A stretch of DNA of 17,334 bases from JARRON01 sp037383845 (GCA_037383845.1 JARRON010000047.1:1-17334), one strand, 5' to 3'. Counted from the stretch's first letter, positions 6,467-14,000 are shown. Notes: generated by a model from the letters alone, not told the origin. A program made the numbers and translations.

Positions 6467-6472
6467 TATACT
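6467..6472 (+). promoter_or_regulatory. Candidate -10 box for the secreted helical protein gene
   Basis: TATACT, five of six matches to the -10 consensus, lies 28 nt before the ATG at 6501, giving a leader of about 22 nt that includes GGAGAG at 6491-6496. No recognisable -35 is found 16-18 nt upstream, so an activator may be needed. Confidence 0.4.
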
Positions 6473-6500
6473 CGGTGCCGAATCCGACGAGGAGAGTTCC

Positions 6501-7070
6501 ATGCGCCGCGCGCTAACCTTTCTCATGTCCCTGTTCGTGCTGTCCGCCGCACCGGCCTTCGCCGCCGGTGAGCCGCTGACCGACGAGCTGATCCAGGGCT
6601 ATGCCGCCTCCATTCCGGAGGTGGACAAGATGATGGAGAAGTACAAGGACAGCGATGTCTTCGACTTCGAGCGCCAGGACTTCGAGCCGCAGGCAGGCCA
6701 GGACTGGTCGCCGATCTCCACGGCGGCCAAGGGCATCAAGAATTCTCCGGCCAGCGGCGAATTCCTGTCGGTGATCCGTGAGCACGGCTTTGGCAGCATC
6801 GACCAGTGGGGCAGCGTGGGCGACCGCATCACCCGGGCGATGGTGGCCATCGAGGTGGCGAAGGACTCCCCGAACGCGGAGGCGGAGATGAACCGGGCCC
6901 TTGCTGAGCTGGAGGCCAACGAGGACCTGAGCCCCGAGCAGAAGCAGATGATGCGCGGCCAGCTGGAGATGGCCATGGGCGTCATGAGGTCCGTGGCCAA
7001 TGCCCCCGCGGCGGACGTGGAGGCCGTCCGGCCGCACATGCCGAGGCTGAAGAACCTGATGGAAGACTGA
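6501..7070 (+). CDS. Secreted alpha-helical hypothetical protein
   Basis: A 189-residue protein exported to the periplasm. ATG at 6501 follows GGAGAG, and the peptide starts with a clear Sec signal: MRRALTFLMSLFVLSAAPAFA, cleaved after residue 21. The mature part is acidic, rich in Met, Glu and Ala, and predicted mostly helical, with ITRAMVAIEVAKDSPNAEAE and LSPEQKQMMRGQLEMAMGVM. WSPISTAAKGI near residues 69-79 breaks the helices. It has no Cys and no enzyme motif. I do not recognise a family. A GTAA-loop hairpin follows the stop at once, and the next gene lies 66 nt on, so the two may be partly co-transcribed. Confidence 0.8.
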   Translation: MRRALTFLMSLFVLSAAPAFAAGEPLTDELIQGYAASIPEVDKMMEKYKDSDVFDFERQDFEPQAGQDWSPISTAAKGIKNSPASGEFLSVIREHGFGSIDQWGSVGDRITRAMVAIEVAKDSPNAEAEMNRALAELEANEDLSPEQKQMMRGQLEMAMGVMRSVANAPAADVEAVRPHMPRLKNLMED

Positions 7071-7084
7071 CGGGCGTAAGCCCG
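7071..7084 (+). terminator. GTAA-tetraloop hairpin directly after a stop codon
   Basis: CGGGC-GTAA-GCCCG begins at the base after the TGA of the preceding gene. The GNRA-type loop makes it very stable. TTTT occurs only 14 nt later, so this may be a partial terminator or an mRNA 3'-end protector. Confidence 0.35.
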
Positions 7085-7136
7085 CAGGATGCGTGACTTT
7101 TACGGTAATTGACTAACTTTCGGGAGCAAGAGCGTC

Positions 7137-7532
7137 GTGATCACCTATATCTACTGGGCGCTGGTCATCGCCCTGGCCTTCGGGCTGGTGTTTCTCATTG
7201 GCGGCCGCATGGGCAGCTTCAAGGGTGCTGCCATCGCCGCCGCCATCGTATTCATCGTCGGCTGGGCGGCGTATTACTTCCACTTCCAGCAGCTGTTCGT
7301 GAAGCGCTACGGCGGTGTGATGAGCATCCGCGTGCCGGACGGCCAGCACCACATCGCCGCGACCTGGAAAGACGACAATCTCTGGGTGCAGAACTACGAC
7401 CCGGAGAAGAACGAGTGCATCTTCTACGAGTACTCGAAGGGCAACGTCCTGGAAGGCCGGGTCACCATAAAGAACTGCAGTCCGGTAGCGCTCGAGAATA
7501 CGGTGTCTCCACCGCCGATGGCCCGCGAATAG
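7137..7532 (+). CDS. Two-helix inner-membrane protein with a C-terminal domain
   Basis: A 131-residue protein starting with GTG at 7137, about ten bases after a weak GGGAG. Two hydrophobic helices (about 3-22, WALVIALAFGLVFLIGG, and 28-46, AAIAAAIVFIVGWAAYYF) are joined by a short loop with Arg and Lys. Residues 47-131 form a small soluble domain with beta-strand pattern (MSIRVPDGQHHIAATWKDDN, then VTIKNCSP) and two Cys (near 92 and 116) that could bond if periplasmic. The family is not recognised. The threefold palindromic repeat follows it. Confidence 0.75.
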   Translation: MITYIYWALVIALAFGLVFLIGGRMGSFKGAAIAAAIVFIVGWAAYYFHFQQLFVKRYGGVMSIRVPDGQHHIAATWKDDNLWVQNYDPEKNECIFYEYSKGNVLEGRVTIKNCSPVALENTVSPPPMARE

Positions 7533-7540
7533 CCGGATAA

Positions 7541-7608
7541 GGGGGCCATGCCTCTTAGGGGCGGAAGAGGCACGGCCCTTTTCAGCCCCTAAGAGGCATG
7601 GCCCCTTT
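7541..7608. repeat. Threefold REP-like palindromic element
   Basis: Three versions of the unit AAGAGGCAYGGCCCYTTT lie in 68 nt: one inverted (7542-7561), one direct and diverged (7565-7582), and one direct (7591-7608). The outer copies form a perfect 20-bp inverted repeat (7542-7561 with 7586-7605) with a 24-nt loop holding the middle copy. Each unit is also a small imperfect hairpin by itself. The long stem followed by TTT at 7606-7608 can end plus-strand transcription after the gene at 7137. A related 14-nt piece lies at 1549-1562, suggesting a dispersed element. Confidence 0.75.
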
Positions 7609-7663
7609 CCCGCTGGTGTGCATAATGAGCGCCTCGCCACCCGTGATCGAGGAACCAGCCGCC

Positions 7664-8716
7664 ATGTCCAAAGTTCGTGCCTATGCCGCCGAGTCGCCGA
7701 CGTCCGGCGTCGGCCCGTTTCCCATCGAGCGCCGGGCACCCCGGCCCGATGATGTCGTCATCGAGATCGACTACTGCGGTATCTGCCACACGGACATTCA
7801 CTTCGTCCACAACGACTGGGGCATGACCGAATACCCGGTGGTACCGGGCCACGAGATCGTCGGGCACGTCACGGCGGTGGGCGACGCAGTCGAGGGATTC
7901 AAGCCGGGGGACCGGGTTGGCGTGGGCTGCCTGGTGGATTCCTGCCGCAGCTGCGCCTCCTGCGAGGACGGCCTCGAGCAGTACTGCGAAAACGGCTGGG
8001 TGGCCACCTACAACGGCGAGGACCGCCACGACGGCACGCGTACCTACGGCGGCTATTCCGAGCGCATCGTGGTCAGCGACCGGTTCGTGCTCCGCATCCC
8101 GGAAGGCCTGGACCCGGCCGCCGCGGCACCGCTCATGTGTGCAGGCATCACGACCTACTCGCCGCTGAAGTTCTTCGGCGTCTCCAAAGGCGACCGGGTG
8201 GGCGTCGTCGGCATGGGCGGCCTCGGCCACATGGGCGTGAAGTTCGCCCGGGCCATGGGGGCGGAGGTCACCATCTTCACCCGCTCGGAGTCCAAGGTGG
8301 ACGAGGCGAAGAAGCAGGGCGCCCACCACGTGGTCATCTCCACCGATCCGGGCCAGATGGAAGCCGTGGCCGGCCGCTTCGACTACATCCTGGACACCGT
8401 GCCCGTGGGCCACGACGTCAACCCCTATGTCGCGGCGCTCAAGCGCGACGGCACCCTGATCCTGGTGGGCATGCCCGAGCCCCTGGAGCCGCCGGCAGAC
8501 GGTGGCCAGCTCATCTTCGGCCGCAAGAAGATTGCCGGCTCCCTGATCGGCGGACTCCCGGAGACCCAGGAGATGCTGGATTTCTGCGCCGAGCACGGCA
8601 TCGTCTGCGACATCGAGATGCTGGACATCCGGAACATCAATGAGGCTTACGAACGGATGCAGCGAGGCGACGTGAAGTACCGGTTCGTCATCGATATGGA
8701 GACGCTCCGGGCCTGA
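7664..8716 (+). CDS. Zinc-dependent NAD(P)-linked alcohol dehydrogenase (YahK/CAD type)
   Basis: A 350-residue cytoplasmic enzyme that interconverts aldehydes and alcohols, matching the length of E. coli YahK (about 349). Catalytic zinc ligands are C41 (CGICHTD), H63-E64 (PGHEIVGHV) and C159 (PLMCAGIT). Structural zinc ligands are C94, C97, C100 and C108. The Rossmann loop is GMGGLGHMG (183-191), and FTRSESK (205-211) at the end of the second strand has Arg/Ser typical of NADPH preference. ATG at 7664 is chosen for GAGGA ten bases upstream; an in-frame ATG at 7625 adds 13 residues not usual for the family. YahK-type enzymes favour broad aldehyde detoxification, but the true substrate is not visible here. 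Confidence 0.93.
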   Translation: MSKVRAYAAESPTSGVGPFPIERRAPRPDDVVIEIDYCGICHTDIHFVHNDWGMTEYPVVPGHEIVGHVTAVGDAVEGFKPGDRVGVGCLVDSCRSCASCEDGLEQYCENGWVATYNGEDRHDGTRTYGGYSERIVVSDRFVLRIPEGLDPAAAAPLMCAGITTYSPLKFFGVSKGDRVGVVGMGGLGHMGVKFARAMGAEVTIFTRSESKVDEAKKQGAHHVVISTDPGQMEAVAGRFDYILDTVPVGHDVNPYVAALKRDGTLILVGMPEPLEPPADGGQLIFGRKKIAGSLIGGLPETQEMLDFCAEHGIVCDIEMLDIRNINEAYERMQRGDVKYRFVIDMETLRA

Positions 8717-8722
8717 CACCAG

Positions 8723-8750
8723 GCCGGCCACGGCCCGCCCGCCGGCCGGC
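8723..8750 (+). terminator. GC stem-loop after the alcohol dehydrogenase
   Basis: GCCGGCC (8723-8729) pairs with GGCCGGC (8744-8750) around a 14-nt loop, seven bases past the stop. No T-run follows, so Rho dependence or mere 3'-end protection is possible. Confidence 0.35.
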
Positions 8751-8812
8751 GTGTAAAAGTTCGTTGGACAGCCCGGGTTCGCCGCAGGGCTTCCGGGCGG
8801 GGCCGCGGCCGG

Positions 8813-8818
8813 TATCAT
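8813..8818 (+). promoter_or_regulatory. Candidate -10 box for the AbgT-family gene
   Basis: TATCAT is a four-of-six match and would start transcription near 8825, only six bases before the GTG at 8831. That would make a nearly leaderless message for GTG, or a leader of about 27 nt for the ATG at 8852. No matching -35 was found. Confidence 0.28.
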
Positions 8819-8830
8819 TGCGGACTTTTC

Positions 8831-10420
8831 GTGTCCGTCCGGGGCCTGCCGATGCCATCCGTTGAGTCCGCGCCGCGCCGCTCGGCCATCGACCGCTTCC
8901 TGAACATCGTCGAGCGCGGCGGCAACGCCCTGCCGCACCCGGCCATGCTCTTCGCCCTTCTCGCGGGCCTGGTGATCGTGTTGTCCTGGGTGGCATCGAA
9001 GGCCGGGCTGTCCGTGGTGCATCCCACCACCGGCGCGGTGATCGAGCCGGTGAACCTGCTGAGCATCGACGGCCTGCACCGGATCCTGACCAGTCTGGTC
9101 ACCAACTTCACGGGGTTCGCGCCGCTGGGCACGGTGCTGGTGGCGCTGATCGGCATCGGCGTGGCGGAGCATTCCGGGCTTATCGCGGCGGGGCTGAGGT
9201 CCCTGGTGCTGTCGGCGCCGCGGCACCTGCTCACCCCCATCGTGGTCTTCGCCGGGATACTGTCCAACATGGCCAGCGAGGTGGGCTACGTGCTGCTGGT
9301 GCCCCTGGCGGGTCTCATCTTCCAGGCGGCGGGCCGCCATCCCATCCTGGGTATGGCCGCGGGGTTCGCGGGCGTGTCCGGCGGCTACTCGGCCAACCTG
9401 CTGGTGGGCACCATCGATCCCCTGCTGGCGGGCCTGTCCCAGGAGGCGGCTCGCATCGTGGACCCGGAGTACACGGTGAGCGTGGTGGCCAACTGGTATT
9501 TCATGATTGTCTCCACGCCGATGCTGACCCTGCTGGGCTGGTTCGTCACCGAGAAGCTCCTGGCGCCGCGCTTCGCCGACTACGAAGGAGAGGACGACGG
9601 CGGTGACGACTCCATGGCCCGTCCCCTGGGGGACGCGGAGCGCCGCGGTCTGCGATTTGCCGGCTGGGCGACGCTGGTGCTTGCGCTTATCGTGATCTGG
9701 AGCGCCCTGCCGCCGGGCAGCATACCGGGAGCGGGCTTCCTGCGGGACCCGGTCACCGGCGACCTGCTGCATTCGCCGCTGCTGAAGGGCGTGGTGTCCC
9801 TGATCTTCCTGTTCGGCGTGGTGGCGGGCATCGCCTACGGCATTGGCGCCGGCACCATCCGCAACGACGCCGACGTCATCCGGGGCATGGACAAGAGTAT
9901 GAGCACGCTGGGCGGGTACATGGTGCTGTGTTTCTTCGCCGCCCAGTTCGTGGCCTTCTTCAACTGGACCCAGCTGGGCCTGGTGTTCGCCGTCAACGGC
10001 GCCGAGGGGCTGGAGGCCCTGGGCCTGCCGGCGGTGCCGCTGTTCGTGTCCTTCATCCTGCTGACGGCCGTCGTGAATATCTTCATGGGCTCGGCGTCAG
10101 CGAAGTGGGCGCTGATGGCACCGGTCTTCATTCCCATGTTCATGCTGCTGGGCTACTCGCCGGAACTCACCCAGGTGGCCTACCGGGTCGGCGACAGCGT
10201 GACCAACATCATCTCGCCCATGATGAGCTACTTTGCGCTGATCATTGCGTTTTTCCAGCGCTACGAGCCGAAGGCGGGCATCGGCACCCTGGTGGCCACC
10301 ATGCTGCCGTACTCGGTGGTCTTCTTCATTGGCTGGTCGGTCATGTTCGCAATCTGGATAGCGCTCGGCCTGCCCATCGGGCCAGGATCGCCGCTGGATT
10401 ACGTCCCTGCGCCCGGGTAG
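8831..10420 (+). CDS. AbgT-family transporter (p-aminobenzoyl-glutamate/antimetabolite type)
   Basis: A 529-residue inner-membrane protein with about 9-11 helices, close to the 508 residues of E. coli AbgT. Family features read directly: NLLSIDGLH (76-84), NFTGFAPLG (92-100), AGRHPILGMAAGFAGVSGGY (167-186), D196 in GTIDPLL, and the signature SASAKWALMAPVFIPMFML (421-439) with YRVGDSVTNIISP (451-463). Related AbgT proteins import p-aminobenzoyl-glutamate or, as in MtrF and YdaH, export sulfonamide-like antimetabolites; which applies here is unknown, and no folate-peptide hydrolase (abgA/abgB) is adjacent. The start is uncertain between GTG 8831 and ATG 8852, as neither has a clear ribosome binding site. 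Confidence 0.93.
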   Translation: MSVRGLPMPSVESAPRRSAIDRFLNIVERGGNALPHPAMLFALLAGLVIVLSWVASKAGLSVVHPTTGAVIEPVNLLSIDGLHRILTSLVTNFTGFAPLGTVLVALIGIGVAEHSGLIAAGLRSLVLSAPRHLLTPIVVFAGILSNMASEVGYVLLVPLAGLIFQAAGRHPILGMAAGFAGVSGGYSANLLVGTIDPLLAGLSQEAARIVDPEYTVSVVANWYFMIVSTPMLTLLGWFVTEKLLAPRFADYEGEDDGGDDSMARPLGDAERRGLRFAGWATLVLALIVIWSALPPGSIPGAGFLRDPVTGDLLHSPLLKGVVSLIFLFGVVAGIAYGIGAGTIRNDADVIRGMDKSMSTLGGYMVLCFFAAQFVAFFNWTQLGLVFAVNGAEGLEALGLPAVPLFVSFILLTAVVNIFMGSASAKWALMAPVFIPMFMLLGYSPELTQVAYRVGDSVTNIISPMMSYFALIIAFFQRYEPKAGIGTLVATMLPYSVVFFIGWSVMFAIWIALGLPIGPGSPLDYVPAPG

Positions 10421-10547
10421 CTTACCCGCGGTGGCGGCTGACACGGTGAACGTGATATTCCGGTTCGTGTAAAGTGTTCCGGATGGTGGCCGGGAGGCCG
10501 CCGGCGGCTGCGGGCCGTATCTGCTGACAGTACAAGAGGATTCAGAC

Positions 10548-11009
10548 ATGTCTGGACTGGGTTGTTGTTTCTGGTGGTTCGTGTTCGGCCTGCTGCTTGG
10601 CTGGCTGGCAAGCTGGCTGATCGGGCGGATGATCGGCAAGGGCACGACGGAGTCCGAGCCCCTGCCAGTTGCGGCGCCGCCGCCCCCGGAGCCCAAGCCC
10701 AGGCAGAAGGTGGATTACGCGGCCGCCGAGGCGGCGGGATTCCGTGTCACCGGGGATGACAACCTCGAGATCATCGAGGGCATCGGGCCGAAGATCGCCC
10801 ACCTGCTGCGGACCAACGGCGTTGAAAGCTTCGACACGCTGGCGGGGATGCAGGCCTCCGCCGTCCAGGAGATCCTGACCCGCGCGGGCTGGCACTACGA
10901 CCTGGCCCGGCCGGATACGTGGTCGGAGCAGGCGGCCCTGGCGGCGGCCAACCGCTGGGAGGACCTGCACAAGCTCCAGGAAGAGCTGATCGGCGGCGTC
11001 CGCCGCTAG
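10548..11009 (+). CDS. Membrane-anchored helix-hairpin-helix protein
   Basis: A 153-residue protein with ATG at 10548 behind AAGAGGA. One N-terminal transmembrane helix (about 6-27, FWWFVFGLLLGWLASWLIG) is followed by a Pro-rich linker (39-53) and a cytoplasmic HhH fold: DNLEIIEGIGPKIAHLLRTN (71-90) and GVESFDTLAGMQASAVQEIL (91-110). The C-terminus RPDTWSEQAALAAANRWEDL (121-140) is the tail usually following this HhH type (DUF4332-like, often named flap-endonuclease-like without proof). HhH motifs bind DNA non-specifically or mediate protein contacts; tethering at the membrane is unusual for DNA repair. Ten bases separate it from the OmpA-domain gene, so they form an operon. Confidence 0.85.
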   Translation: MSGLGCCFWWFVFGLLLGWLASWLIGRMIGKGTTESEPLPVAAPPPPEPKPRQKVDYAAAEAAGFRVTGDDNLEIIEGIGPKIAHLLRTNGVESFDTLAGMQASAVQEILTRAGWHYDLARPDTWSEQAALAAANRWEDLHKLQEELIGGVRR

Positions 11010-11019
11010 GAGGCAGCTC

Positions 11020-11661
11020 ATGACTACGCTTATCAACGGACGAACGCCGGAGCAGTACGCTGCGTGGAACCGAACGCACCTCATCGGTGCGGTCATCCTG
11101 GCCATCGTGCTCCTGCTCCTGTGGCTCATGGGCCGCGGTCCGGGCTACCCGGCCTCTCCCGGAGGCTGCTGCGGGGTCGCCGAACCGGCAGCCGTCACGA
11201 CTGCACCCGCGGTGCCGGCGACTCCGGCGACACCGGCGCCCCCGGCAGAGCCCGCTGACACGGACGGCGACGGTGTCATCGACGCCGACGACGCCTGTCC
11301 GGGGACCACGGCGGGTGCTCCGGTAGACGCGAAAGGCTGCGAGGTCATCCCGGAGGTCACGCTGTATTTCGAGCTCGACAAGGCGGACATGCCCCATGAC
11401 TCGATGATGGAGCTCCTGCCGGTGGTGCGTTACCTGAAGGGACACCCGACGGCCGTGGCCGAGATCTCGGGCTACCACGACCCCACGGGTCCGGATGAAT
11501 ACAACCAGGAGCTTGCCAAGGAGCGGGCCTTCGCGGTGCGCGACTTCCTGCTGAAGTCGGGCGTCCCGGAGTCCCAGCTGGATACGGTGAAGCCGAGGGA
11601 GACGACCGGCGAGGGGCCGTACGAGCAGGCTCGCCACGTGGAGATCATCATCCGGCCCTGA
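11020..11661 (+). CDS. Inner-membrane-anchored OmpA-domain protein with a TSP3 calcium repeat
   Basis: A 213-residue envelope protein. An uncleaved N-terminal helix (about 21-38, LIGAVILAIVLLLLWLMG) anchors it; an Ala/Pro-rich spacer (54-79) crosses the periplasm; DTDGDGVIDADDACPGT (80-96) is a thrombospondin type-3 calcium-binding repeat; residues 112-213 are an OmpA C-terminal domain. The peptidoglycan-binding residues are D154 (GYHDPTG) and R169 (LAKERAFAV), both kept. Unlike OmpA itself there is no beta-barrel, so the likely role is linking the inner membrane to the cell wall. ATG follows GGAGG at 11009-11013. It is co-transcribed with the HhH gene and followed by a strong hairpin. Confidence 0.9.
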   Translation: MTTLINGRTPEQYAAWNRTHLIGAVILAIVLLLLWLMGRGPGYPASPGGCCGVAEPAAVTTAPAVPATPATPAPPAEPADTDGDGVIDADDACPGTTAGAPVDAKGCEVIPEVTLYFELDKADMPHDSMMELLPVVRYLKGHPTAVAEISGYHDPTGPDEYNQELAKERAFAVRDFLLKSGVPESQLDTVKPRETTGEGPYEQARHVEIIIRP

Positions 11662-11676
11662 TCCGACCGCGGTGCG

Positions 11677-11711
11677 CTGCCGGCTGTCCCGCTCACCGGG
11701 ACGGCCGGCAG
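11677..11711 (+). terminator. Strong 15-bp stem-loop after the OmpA-domain gene
   Basis: CTGCCGGCTGTCCCG (11677-11691) pairs with CGGGACGGCCGGCAG (11697-11711) around CTCAC, with one G-U wobble. It lies 15 nt after the stop. There is no T-run, so it is a strong hairpin but not a textbook intrinsic terminator. Confidence 0.5.
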
Positions 11712-11747
11712 TCACGCCACCAGGGCAGAGTGGAAGTTAGAGAAACG

Positions 11748-11766
11748 CGGGTCGAAAGAAGACCCG
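11748..11766 (+). promoter_or_regulatory. Leader hairpin before the coiled-coil gene
   Basis: CGGGTC (11748-11753) and GACCCG (11761-11766) form a 6-bp stem with the purine-only loop GAAAGAA, 23 nt before the start codon and just upstream of the strong Shine-Dalgarno GAGGAGGGAG (11776-11785). It could stabilise an abundant message. Confidence 0.35.
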
Positions 11767-11789
11767 ATCAGTACGAGGAGGGAGATACC

Positions 11790-12101
11790 ATGGCAACGAA
11801 GCAGGAAGTCCAGGCTGAGCTGGAGAAGAAACTCGACGCGGGCGAGTCCCAGCTGGACAAGCTGAAGGCGAAGCTGGCGGAGGCCGGCGACGAAGCGTCG
11901 GACGAAATGAAGGACGCGGTCGCGGCGGCCGAGCGCGGCATCGAGAAGGGCCGGATCAAGCTCGAGGAACTCGCCGAGATGTCGGACGAGAAGTTCGAGC
12001 AGGTCTGGGCCACCGCCAAGGACGACTGGCGCGCGGCGATGGACGACATCGAGGCGGGCTGGAGCAAGCTCTCGGCCAAGGTGAAGAGCTTCTTCGCCTG
12101 A
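11790..12101 (+). CDS. Charged coiled-coil small protein
   Basis: A 103-residue protein made almost wholly of charged heptad-like helix: EVQAELEKKLDAGESQLDKL and KAKLAEAGDEASDEMKDAV near the N-terminus, then a Trp-bearing section VWATAKDDWRAAMDDIEAGW (about 72-91) and a short hydrophobic end KSFFA. There is no signal peptide, membrane helix or Cys. ATG at 11790 is fixed by GAGGAGGGAG just upstream; an in-frame GTG/TTG extension to 11730 is unlikely. Such proteins are often abundant and stress-linked, but I cannot name a family. It is a single-gene unit with a hairpin before it and an intrinsic terminator after it. Confidence 0.82.
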   Translation: MATKQEVQAELEKKLDAGESQLDKLKAKLAEAGDEASDEMKDAVAAAERGIEKGRIKLEELAEMSDEKFEQVWATAKDDWRAAMDDIEAGWSKLSAKVKSFFA

Positions 12102-12104
12102 CGG

Positions 12105-12122
12105 GCCGCGGGTCCCCGCGGC
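12105..12122 (+). terminator. Short GC hairpin after the coiled-coil gene
   Basis: GCCGCGG and CCGCGGC form a 7-bp stem with a four-base loop, starting three bases after the stop. It lacks a T-run; the better terminator lies 60 nt further on. Confidence 0.35.
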
Positions 12123-12167
12123 TGCCCCGGCGCGTAAGCAGTACTGCTGAATCCCGGGTCTTCGACA

Positions 12168-12200
12168 GGCCGGTGCGCGGTGCCGCGCATCGGCCTTTCT
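12168..12200 (+). terminator. Rho-independent terminator ending the plus-strand block
   Basis: GGCCGGTGCGCGG (12168-12180) pairs with CCGCGCATCGGCC (12183-12195), 13 bp with one G-U wobble and a tight loop, followed by TTTCT at 12196-12200. It ends transcription of the coiled-coil gene before the opposing chitinase gene. Nothing else is seen up to 12375. Confidence 0.75.
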
Positions 12201-12375
12201 CATGGCCTGCGCGGCGTGTGGTTCCGGCGGGCAGCCTTTCTTGCGGCCCCGGTGGTCCTCGCCAGCGTGATCCTGTTGCCGCCGATCCGGCCAGGCTGAA
12301 GCTCCTGATAACCGTCCCGGCGACGGCGGTCCCGGCGCAGGTCGTGTGGCTGCTTCCTGGTGTCGCTTCCTGTCG

Positions 12376-13929
12376 CTACTGTCCCGGGCGTCCGAGCGAA
12401 TCCCGCAGCGCATCCAGCAGGCCGCCGTCCGGCGAATCTCCCGACAGCTCCCAGAACATGACGCCGCGCAGTCCGGTGTCGTTCACGTAGCCGGCCTTGA
12501 CCCCGAGTGAGCGGGCGTCGTCGTAGCTCCAGAACTCGCTGCCGTCGAAGGTCCAGTGGGTGGCGGTGAGGTCGTCCCAGAAGGGCGGGTCGCCGGCGCC
12601 TTCCAGCACCTTGTAGTCGTCCACGCCTTTCTCGTAGGTACCCCGGGGGATGCCCCGGGCGGGCTGGCAGAGTCCGTCGTTCACGGCGGACACGCCGCGC
12701 CAGCCGCGACCGTAGAAGGGCACGCCGAGCAGGAGCTTGTTCGCCGGCACGCCGGCCGAGAGATACGCGCCGACAGCCTTGTCGCCCCAGTCGCCGTCCT
12801 GGCCGTCGCAGGGCGAACTGAAGAGGGCGGCGTGGTGATTGGCCGGGCCGGACGACTCCCAGGCGCCGTGGAAGTCGTAGGCCATGATGTTGATCCAGTC
12901 CAGGTACCCGGCGGCAGTACCAAGGTCGATGGGCTCGTACCTGGCTGCGCCGGCGGGACCGGCGATGGTCAGCAGGTACTCGGGACGGCTGCCCGTGGCG
13001 GCTTCCACCTGGTCTTCGGCCGCTTCCAGTTGCCCGCGAAACTCGGCCAGTAGCGCCGGGAAGTTCTCCCGGTCCTCCGGACGGTAGTCGCAGGTCTCGC
13101 CGCAGCTTCCGGGGTACTCCCAGTCTATGTCCAGCCCGTCGAAGACCCCGGCGACGCTGATGCCCGGCTCCACCTCGCCGCTGATAAACCTGTCAATGCA
13201 GCTGGCCACGAACGCCTCCCGGTTCTCCGGGAGGGCCGCGTCCGAGAAGCGATAGGACTCCGTCCAGCCGCCGATGGACAGCAGCACCCGAACGTGGGGA
13301 TACATCGCCTTGAGCTTTCTGAACTGGTTGAAGTTGCCCTTCAGGGGCTGGGAGACGGTGTCGGCCACGCCGTCCACGCTCTCGTCGGCGTCGTAGCGCT
13401 GGCCGTAGTCGGCGAAGGGGTCGAGACTCACGCAGCGGAGGTTCTCGTCGATGCCGGCAAAGGCGTAGTTGACGACGTCGAGGTCTTCGGCGCTGTTGCT
13501 GGCGACGATGTCCGCCGGCAGGTAGTCCCTTCGGTAGATCGTCCACTGGGCAAAGTATCCCACCACCATCTGTGAGGCGGGCAGGGGCGGGCGGTCGACG
13601 CCCGGCGGCGGCTCGGGCGGCTCCACCGAGCCTTCCAGGAACACCGCGGTCACGGCGTGATCGCTGCTGACCCGCAGCGTCTCCGGGTTGGCGTCGCCGG
13701 AAAGGTCCCCCTCCCAGTGGTCGAACCGCCAGTTCCCCGCTGGGACGGCGGTAACCGTCACCATGTTGTTCTTCTTGTAGCTGGCCTGGTCCGGGTCGAG
13801 GGTCACGACGCCGTCACCTTCCACGGCGGTCGTGATGGTGTATTGCGGCGGTGCGGCCGCGGCGGACAGGCAGCCGAAAGTGACGGCCAGCCCCAGAAGG
13901 GCCGTCCGGACGATATTCCTGGAACCCAT
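12376..13929 (-). CDS. Secreted GH18 chitinase with an InlB-like repeat domain
   Basis: A 517-residue exported glycoside hydrolase. Signal peptide 1-26 ends in SAAAA before PPQ. Residues 29-97 form a divergent InlB B-repeat type domain (YTITTAVEGDGVVTLDPD, then HWEGDLSGDANPE and AVTAVFLEG). A Pro-rich linker (100-118) leads to the GH18 barrel (about 120-510): VVGYFAQW (122-129), LLSIGGW (216-222), the catalytic signature DGLDIDWEYP (264-273) with acid/base E271 and helper D267/D269, MAYDFHG (349-355), and MFWELSGD (492-499). It should cleave chitin or related beta-1,4-GlcNAc polymers outside the cell. ATG at 13929 has GGAGG eight bases upstream (13938-13942). No separate chitin-binding module is seen; the InlB-like part may serve attachment. 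Confidence 0.95.
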   Translation of the reverse strand: MGSRNIVRTALLGLAVTFGCLSAAAAPPQYTITTAVEGDGVVTLDPDQASYKKNNMVTVTAVPAGNWRFDHWEGDLSGDANPETLRVSSDHAVTAVFLEGSVEPPEPPPGVDRPPLPASQMVVGYFAQWTIYRRDYLPADIVASNSAEDLDVVNYAFAGIDENLRCVSLDPFADYGQRYDADESVDGVADTVSQPLKGNFNQFRKLKAMYPHVRVLLSIGGWTESYRFSDAALPENREAFVASCIDRFISGEVEPGISVAGVFDGLDIDWEYPGSCGETCDYRPEDRENFPALLAEFRGQLEAAEDQVEAATGSRPEYLLTIAGPAGAARYEPIDLGTAAGYLDWINIMAYDFHGAWESSGPANHHAALFSSPCDGQDGDWGDKAVGAYLSAGVPANKLLLGVPFYGRGWRGVSAVNDGLCQPARGIPRGTYEKGVDDYKVLEGAGDPPFWDDLTATHWTFDGSEFWSYDDARSLGVKAGYVNDTGLRGVMFWELSGDSPDGGLLDALRDSLGRPGQ

Positions 13930-14000
13930 GACATGCTCCTCCCGCGCGTGGCGCGCGGAACCCGACCCGGCGCAAGGGCCGACGCCGTCGGATCGCGGCG

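Larger units (their letters stand above)
5893..6500. other. Long intergenic region with repeats and possible gene debris
   Basis: About 608 nt between divergent genes (minus-strand gene starting at 5892, plus-strand gene at 6501). It must hold both promoters; only TATACT at 6467-6472 for the right-hand gene is clear. It also holds an imperfect 22-nt direct repeat (5964-5985 and 6051-6072), a short hairpin (6049-6065), and a stretch on the minus strand (6080-6235) that reads like a helical protein. No complete gene is supported. Confidence 0.45.

Noticed and set aside
5852..6526. LPETG-like motifs (RLPETGSPG and PMPETGTPG) on the minus strand, suggesting a sortase substrate
   Set aside because: They come from translating the 22-nt direct repeat in a frame without start, signal peptide or C-terminal anchor, and the window looks Gram-negative.
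7589..9772. A 727-codon open frame on the minus strand across the dehydrogenase and AbgT genes
   Set aside because: It mirrors two strongly supported plus-strand genes; the peptide is His/Gly/Asp-rich as expected for the antisense of high-GC coding DNA.
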